Assembly: GCF_018143015.1 (NCBI RefSeq)
Contig: NC_054741.1
Location: 65,632,697 to 65,696,696, forward strand
Direction of reading: 5' to 3'
Length of the DNA: 64,000 bases
Source of the DNA: Lytechinus variegatus
Lineage: Eukaryota > Echinodermata > Echinoidea > Temnopleuroida > Toxopneustidae
Shown: positions 57,601 through 64,000 of the stretch, piece after piece
Layout: each line of letters opens with the position of its first letter
Position numbering within the stretch: the first letter of the stretch is position 1
Program-made: the position numbers and the translations under genes
Notes under the pieces: model-generated
The model's input: the letters and a program-made list of their open reading frames with translations, nothing else
What the model was told of the DNA's origin: nothing
Database searches by the model: none

Positions 57601-60600
57601 CATCTTTTCCCAAGCCGATTGCAATGGCACAAAAATTGTCATCAAATATGAAAAACAATACAATAAACACTTTCATCACTATCTCAATATGCTTTGGAAA
57701 GCCTCTGAAATTGTTTGTATAGCTTTCAAATCATGCAAGTATGTCTTTTGATGGTTCCAAAACTTTGAAATACGAAAAATATTTGATACTTTGAAGCTGC
57801 CTTTAATTTCTCACTGATGTGGATTTTACTCTTAATGCTCTATTTAGTTCTTTATGACAGTGTGTTAACTTTGATATGTACTATGTCATAAACATGTTTT
57901 ATTGCATAGGCTTTGCCTCATATTTTGTTAAATACATGTAGGAGAAGCATGATGAAAAACATCCACAGCACAAATTTTTCTGAAACTGCTTCAACACGGG
58001 CCAATTCAGAACCACATGAATTCATTATCAGCCCCATTAAAGTCAAGATGATGGCTATATGCATAGTATGTCAGATGGGCTCACACCACTATAGCTACAT
58101 GTAAATGTACATCCCAGAACAAAATGCAATGTAATTTGAAATCATTGAAACATGATTTGTACTGTAAATCTTCATCACATATTATTTTGTTAGACGATGT
58201 GCGAAAGACAAACTAATCATGGTGTAACTTTCCATACACAAGACATATTCGAATCAATCGCAGCTCTTAGTAACTACTTATTGGTAAGGTGATAAGGACA
58301 TAGTAAATAAGCACTTAAGGATTATTATCATTTTCTTGATCACATGTGATCAGCCTTACCAGCATACAATGCATGCACAAACTCAACACAAAGTTGTTGA
58401 GCAGACAACACCATACAATAGTATTGATTTCCCTGATTGTAATCCCAAATAACTTTACAGAAAGATTAACCTGAGAACTCCGGTCTCTGTATGCCTGATA
58501 CAGGCAAATATACAAATCATTCATTATATTATAAGACAAAGAAAAAGAGACTTAAAGCCAACCACACACTACACAATCTGACAGCAACCCAAAATTTTAG
58601 AAAAAAATATGTAGCATTGTAATTAAAACATTCAAATATGGAAAACTACGTTGGTCAAAGTACTATATCATAGCATGGATGTTTTAAAGTTTTTAGTTAG
58701 ACTAAAGGCAGCTGCGAGCGTGCTTGCACAGATCCATTACTGGCATGAAAATTAATTTCTGAAGTGGAAAGATGTCGTGTAAGTTATGTGGTAGGGTTAG
58801 ATTGAAGCCGATTTTACTAAAAAATATATTTGAAAATATTTGCATAACAATCTTTTGATTTCATTACACTTAACATGAGAGAATTCTATTGTCATTTGCT
58901 AAGTCGGGGGGGGGGGGGGGGGTTAAACGTGAATAACAATCACTCATAAATTCCTGGTTGGAAGCAGAATAGCACAGCACAGCTAGGACCGAGAGGTATG
59001 CTACTTCTACTACTGCATGCTGCTACTACTGTTGCTACTACTTCTGCTACTACCACTGTGCAAAAAAAAAAATAAGATTGTGCTAAATAACTTTCACACA
59101 TATTCAGCTACTTTCCCATGATTTAAAAATTTTAACTATCAATGAAACAGCTCTAAGGTCTCGTATCTGATCATGTAGTGTGTGTGCAGTGTACTCTGAT
59201 CACATTTTACCCTGTTATCATTACATCAACAATCAAACTTTTGCTCTGATTACATCAACAGGAAAATATACAAACCTTGAACACTTGTAGAAAAAAAATC
59301 GATTGCATTTACAAATTCACTTCACAGTCAACTTTTGTACTGAATTAGAGTGCATATTACATCCTAACAAGAAAAAAAATATACACATGAAAGACTACAC
59401 AGAAAAAGTCTAACACTACATATGGCCATCATTGACTATGTAGTAACAACCCATGGTTGGCCGGGTGCTAAAACAAATTCAGTTGGCTTTCTAAGCTGAA
59501 TATTCTTAAAACTATCTCATCATGCAAAAACTAATTACACTCTGCCTTGTTAGGCATATAAGATAATACATCAAAGATGTATTGGGGTACCGTATACCAC
59601 AAAGGTTAACAATTAATCATACACTTGATTGTACATTGTAGTCAATGCAATCAATCATAGATATATGATCTATGATCATTGCTATGCTTTTTGTTACGGA
59701 CCCCAGATGCACTTTATACATAGCGAATGTTTTCTTGCTCACCGGCACGTTCAGTGTACATTTCCACACCCTGGGGACCATTCTATGCTCCTACTGCATT
59801 TCTCAAATGCTCAAAATGTTGATAAAACCACATGTAGTTCAAACATTAACAATCGACCTTGGGCCCATTCACAAAAGGGTAGAGAGTGGCAAATGAAAAT
59901 CATTGCCTTGCCGACTAAAATGTGACAATTGAATTCTGAGAACCATCCAAACATTATGGTACTCTGCTATCACAAACATTGGTATCATTATCAACCAAAA
60001 CTTACTGTACATAGTTCTAATGAATTAAAGAAACTCTTTAAGTGTTGTCTTTCCCAAGGTATATTAAAAAAATAAAATTAAAAAAAATTAAAATAAAAAA
60101 AAATTAAGTGTTTTCTTTCCCAAGGTATATTAATTATTTTCCACAAATTCATTTCTTTTCATCAGGTGTTCCTTAAGTTAACTTCTACTGGTAGTTTCGA
60201 ATCCATAAAAAGGTAAATGCATGGTTTTATAACTCTTATTTGAATTTCATACATGATTTCTGTATTGTACTGGCAGACTTATAAAAAAATACAATAATGT
60301 CCTTCTCTATAAAAAATAGCTATGGAAATAAGATCAGGGAAAATTTCACAATGAAAGATCTTCAGACTCTCAGACGTCATATGACGACACAAGAATACAA
60401 TTCACACTTTTTTCATTTCCATCACATAATTACGTTCGCATTTTGAGGATGAAAGACATATTTCTGAACGATATGAATATTACTTCTCTCTGCTGTGAAG
60501 GCGTAAGATAAAAACATGAGCTTTATTTTAATGATAAAATACTTTAAAAATTTTGACAAGAGCACATCCATGTTGCTTTGGATCCCTCCAGCACAGACCA

Positions 60601-60734
60601 GCACAAGCATTGTCAGAAAAGAAATTATATAACTTTTGGAGATGTCTATTACAAAAGTGTCTATTCTGTCATATTGGAATGACAGTTTAACAACCATTAG
60701 CCTCACAAAGGCAGTTTGATTATTAAACATTATC
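54617..60734. other. Intergenic or distal 3' UTR sequence, no gene seen
   Basis: AT-rich. Features seen: a TC microsatellite at 55358-55378, a diverged ~60-bp direct repeat (55481-55537 and 55793-55858), a G run at 58905-58922, and a perfect-but-one 29-bp duplication around an A-rich spacer (60038-60066 and 60104-60132). The many 60-100-residue open frames, for example at 57155-58104 and 59629-59925, have no domain, splice-site support or codon bias. Part of this could be the long 3' UTR of the SLC6 gene on the minus strand. Confidence 0.45.
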
Positions 60735-60950
60735 GGACCATCTTCAAGAGCAACCTGAAAACATACCTGTAAAAGAGTGCTTTATGACAGACATCGACTT
60801 ATTGTTCAAACATGTATTATATGTAATATGTACGTAGTTTGGTTTAGGTGTTGTTCTGCTCTGAAGTGCCTTGAGAATCTAATCAAGATGGAAAGTGTGC
60901 GATACAAGTCTTACATGTAGTGTATTATCATTATTATTATTTATTCATGT
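60735..60950 (+). mobile_element. LINE 3' end (CR1/L2-like)
   Basis: Begins with a reading frame IFKSNLKTYL and a stop, the usual ORF2 ending of these elements. A 3' UTR (CAAGATGGAAAGTGTGCGAT) and a short ATT-repeat tail (60927-60943) follow. It is only ~200 bp long. Confidence 0.55.
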
Positions 60951-62512
60951 TACAGGTATAATGATGAAAAGATATGCACCCTCGATAAGTATTATCATAT
61001 TGTCGCAGTATTTCAATTTGTTGAAAAAGATACGGAGTTGTTGCATATAAATCATTTCCCGATTAACAAATCAATGAATGAAATTATCATTTTTTCTTCA
61101 ATTACCTCTTATAAATGGCTTGCAAGTGATAAAATCTTAAAGTATTGTTTATTGTTATATAAAAAACTTAATATTTTTTCACATTTCTATTTTAATCTTC
61201 TATTCTATACATTGCACATCACTAAAAAATTTTAGTCTTTAAACAACTATTTTATATCACCGTAACCAAACATGTATGCTCATTTTAGTTACATTTATTT
61301 AGAGAACCAAGGTTATGTGATCATTAGTTATCATCAACTACGTATTGCAAAACTTGATATACCATCTCCCATTTTGTCAACAAAACTCAAATACCATGCT
61401 TTTAGAAAATCTCAATTTTGACAAACATTACAAGATGTGACAAGATTACGAGACAGATGTGATATTATTAATGATCATCCATTGTGGATTCAATGACAAG
61501 ATACTCAAATGTCATCTTCATATGTGGTACCCACAATGGGACAGTGCATAAATCTTCTAGATGTTATGAATAATGGCGCTGCTGGCTTACCATAACCCTT
61601 TGCGCACTGATGTTGCACATTCGTACAATCAAAATCAACAATAGTAATAATTAGTTTCCTCCCCTACCTTCAATAATTAGTTTTCTCCCCTACCTTCAAA
61701 TTAGAGAGGCTAATTAAAGGTGATACTTCTTGGACAGCATCTATATAGTAATCATAAGTATCAATGGTGCAATACGGAAATCTTGAATTAAAGAAAATAA
61801 CATAAAACATGAACATTGTAACAAATATCCCCCAAATTAATTCAGTGTGCAAAGAGAGGAGACTGAATTCATTCAGTACCATGCTTTATACAATGTGACC
61901 CTGAGTGGGAGGCCCATATTCTGAACTCAGATTTAACTTAAACTATAGCCTAAATCTGTGATTTGAAACTATGGTTTGCCAAAATAAACCACAAGCCTAT
62001 AAGAGTAGATGGTCTATTTTACACTTGGTTCTATGATTACATTAGTTGCAGCAAAAAATTATTTCCAGAGAAAGTCTTTTAAATCAAAGTTGATTAAAAG
62101 TTGAGTAAAATTATCATTGTATAATCATGAAATCTTAGCCTAAAAATTGATAATTCTGATGATCACTAACATGCAAAAGCATATGTGGGACAATGTATTA
62201 ATATTGCATAATAAAATACCTAACATTTGATGGAATTCTGTGCTTATTTTGCTCATTTCTCAACAATTACACATTTTCTTCAAGAGCTATTTGGCACATC
62301 TTTTTCATTTATACATACAATCACTTTGGTTGTAATTTCATTGGATTCTGTTTGAACTCATTTTGAGATCGTTACCACAACTGGTATTCATCTTTCAAGA
62401 CAGTGTGAACACCTTTGGCTACCCATAACATTACTACAGACTTAGAATATGGTTTAAGTGAAACTATAGACTGGAATACAGGCCAGACAATGTAAAAGCA
62501 CTTTCCCTATAT
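60951..62512 (-). other. Probable 3' UTR of the SLC6 transporter, with flanking DNA
   Basis: Directly follows the SLC6 stop codon on the minus strand. AT-rich with no recognised repeat except a 26-bp tandem duplication (AATAATTAGTTTYCTCCCCT type) at 61646-61698. The polyadenylation site could not be assigned. Confidence 0.4.
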
Positions 62513-62650
62513 CTAGGCAACGTTACCATTACCAACAACCATGTCATACGATGGGGGTTTGGAGGTCATCTCAATGTCATAGTCGAATCCTTCGCATTCT
62601 TTGATGTGAGTTTCATCATCAAAGTCAGCCTTGAGGCTATTCAGCAGGCG
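62513..62650 (-). CDS. SLC6-family Na+/Cl- dependent transporter, last coding exon
   Basis: Encodes the cytoplasmic C-terminus, 45 residues: RLLNSLKADFDDETHIKECE, then GFDYDIEMTSKPPSYDMVVG, ending at TAG. The acceptor TTTTTTCAACAG precedes it and the frame joins exactly (phase 0) with the exon at 62956. The acidic tail after the TM12 linker is typical in position and length for SLC6 transporters. Which substrate it carries cannot be told from this part. Confidence 0.8.
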   Translation of the reverse strand, partial: RLLNSLKADFDDETHIKECEGFDYDIEMTSKPPSYDMVVGNGNVA

Positions 62651-62955
62651 CTGTTGAAAAAAGAAATGAAAGGAAATCAAAGAAAAACTGGGTGTAAATG
62701 ATGCAAAAAGCTACCAATGTTAACATTTACTATCCTTGAGAAGATATCGAGAAACTGAGGAGAACTTTCTGCATTAAACACAGTGAGCCTAGAAAGAGAT
62801 ATGTGTTTTCAAGTAATGAAGAAATAATACAAATTCATACTTTTGAGTAACAATGACATATTTTCATTTAATAGCTTATTTAGAAACAGCGAGGATGAAT
62901 AGATCAAGTGAAAACAGCTTTTATTGGGACTGCATAACATGCAGTGCACACTTAC

Positions 62956-63239
62956 GTCTTTCATAGATCCCTTGGAAGTAGCCAATGTATGTATGGCTCC
63001 AACGGGCATACACATGATGGACAAGAGAGCCACACACCAGCCGAGGCCTTGGCACCAGGCGGGGTAGATGTATTTACCATACGTCACAGGTTCATAGTCC
63101 ACAATTGTGAAGATTAGAATGGCCTGGATACAAAGCATATACAGAGTGGTCAAAATGGTTGCATTGTTCTTTTCATAATGGCTGTCACTAGAACGGAGAG
63201 CTCTGTCACGATTGTTGATGCCAATAATACCATAACCAT
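62956..63239 (-). CDS. SLC6-family transporter, exon carrying TM11-TM12
   Basis: SLC6 proteins couple Na+ and Cl- gradients to uptake of amino acids or neurotransmitters across the plasma membrane. The exon reads TLYMLCIQAILIFTIVDYEP (TM11), then VTYGKYIYPAWCQGLGW, CVALLSIMCMPVGAI (TM12) and HTLATSKGSMKD. The block Y-x-YPAW-x5-GW-x2-AL-S-x2-C-x-P is the family's TM12 signature, closest in feel to the glycine/GABA transporter branch. Donor GAC|GTAAGT at 62955. The 5' limit is uncertain: I use the acceptor TTTTCAG (63240), but that adds a hydrophilic stretch (GINNRDRALRSSDSHYEKNN) not usual before TM11, so a later acceptor (~63160-63190) is possible. Earlier exons lie beyond the window. Confidence 0.75.
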
Positions 63240-63520
63240 CTGAAAATCATACTCCATATTGAATCATCAAAATCGAATTCATCGTCAGTTTGTTACCGTT
63301 CAGCATCGTTTAAAATTCTAACAAGGACTAAACCAATCACCACTATCAAAACTAACAGTATCTCAATTCTTAACCACCAACAGACAACACAACAATCATC
63401 AGTATGGCCATCATGAACACAGATGTTAACATCCTCATCATCACCGCTGTCGTATCCACTATATAACAACAACAAATTCCATGGTGTTAAACACCAACAT
63501 CACTACCTTCATCGTCACTG

Positions 63521-63569
63521 CCATCATCATCACCATCACCATCATCATCACCATCACCATCACCATCAC

Positions 63570-63607
<38 letters not shown>

Positions 63608-63662
63608 CCATCACCATCATCATCATCACCATCACCATCATCATCATCATCATCATCATCAC
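63521..63662. repeat. ATC/ACC microsatellite
   Basis: Trinucleotide tract of CATCAT and CACCAT units; produces poly-His, poly-Met and poly-Ile frames that are not genes. It lies in the SLC6 intron. Confidence 0.95.
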
Positions 63663-64000
63663 TTTACCTCATCATCACTAAAATCACTACCACTACCATG
63701 ACCACCACAACCACCACCATCATGATAATCCTTTCCCCTCAATCAGAATATCGTCCTCATCAATAGCGTAAAATAAGCAAACACTTCGCAGACGCTTTCC
63801 GCAACCTTCAGAATCTGTTGAAAACGCCCGTCAAATCACAATGGACAGATTAGAGGTCATTGTCGAGAGTTGGTGGACTGGGACAGCACGTCGTCTTAAA
63901 ATTTGGACAAGACAAAATTGGAACTATGTTGTTTTGATAAATCAAATTTTGACAAAGGCTGCTTTGTGATGAAGAGCTTTTGAAAAGAGATTTCTCTGCG

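Noticed and set aside
57155-58104. Possible further exons of a gene between the secreted-protein gene and SLC6
   Set aside because: Frames of 60-75 residues with no domain, no paired splice sites that join them, and AT-rich codons like the surrounding non-coding DNA.
59629-59925. 98-residue frame with several His and Cys residues
   Set aside because: Cys/His spacing does not fit a zinc-finger pattern and a second frame overlaps it; probably UTR or intergenic.
63423-63701. Poly-His, poly-Met and poly-Ile frames
   Set aside because: Direct readout of the ATC/ACC microsatellite.

Overview
The window looks like nuclear DNA of a marine invertebrate deuterostome, most likely an echinoderm and probably a sea urchin. 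The reasons are AT-rich DNA, short intron-split animal genes (PGAM5, HGH1, SLC6), dense TTAA- and hAT-type MITEs, and a foldback element built on 15-bp tandem repeats, like the TU elements known from sea urchin. The species call is inference.

Layout. (1) 1-1048: first coding exon of PGAM5 on the minus strand, then a short GC-richer promoter with an ETS-type site. (2) 1049-33093: one ~32-kb giant foldback element. Its ends are ~270-bp inverted arms. Behind them lie long arrays of a ~193-bp satellite, about 54 copies on the left and 36 on the right in opposite orientation. Direct repeats of 11 bp (or 9 bp) flank the whole element, which shows that it inserted as a unit. A 10.2-kb TTAA-flanked element (4941-15169) later split the left array. 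A 4-kb core (21904-25908) holds nested MITEs. No transposase gene was found in it. (3) 33094-41090: HGH1 in three coding exons on the plus strand. Intron 2 carries a complete-looking LINE (34745-38912) with an uninterrupted 1254-residue ORF and a perfect 13-bp target duplication. The 3' UTR probably carries a palindromic MITE. (4) 41091-49300: gene-poor DNA with a small foldback element of 15-bp repeats, microsatellites and decayed LINE pieces. (5) 49310-52890: a gene with TATA box, non-coding first exon and two coding exons. It encodes an unrecognised secreted protein of two four-cysteine repeats with a hydrophobic C-terminal tail. (6) 52900-62512: intergenic or 3' UTR sequence with small repeats and one LINE tail. 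(7) 62513-63239: the last two coding exons of an SLC6-family transporter on the minus strand.

The main point is how the parts relate. PGAM5 and HGH1 face away from each other. If the 32-kb element and one copy of its target repeat are removed, their start codons are only ~330 bp apart, so the giant element sits inside what was a compact bidirectional promoter and leaves HGH1 only ~45-55 bp of its own upstream sequence.
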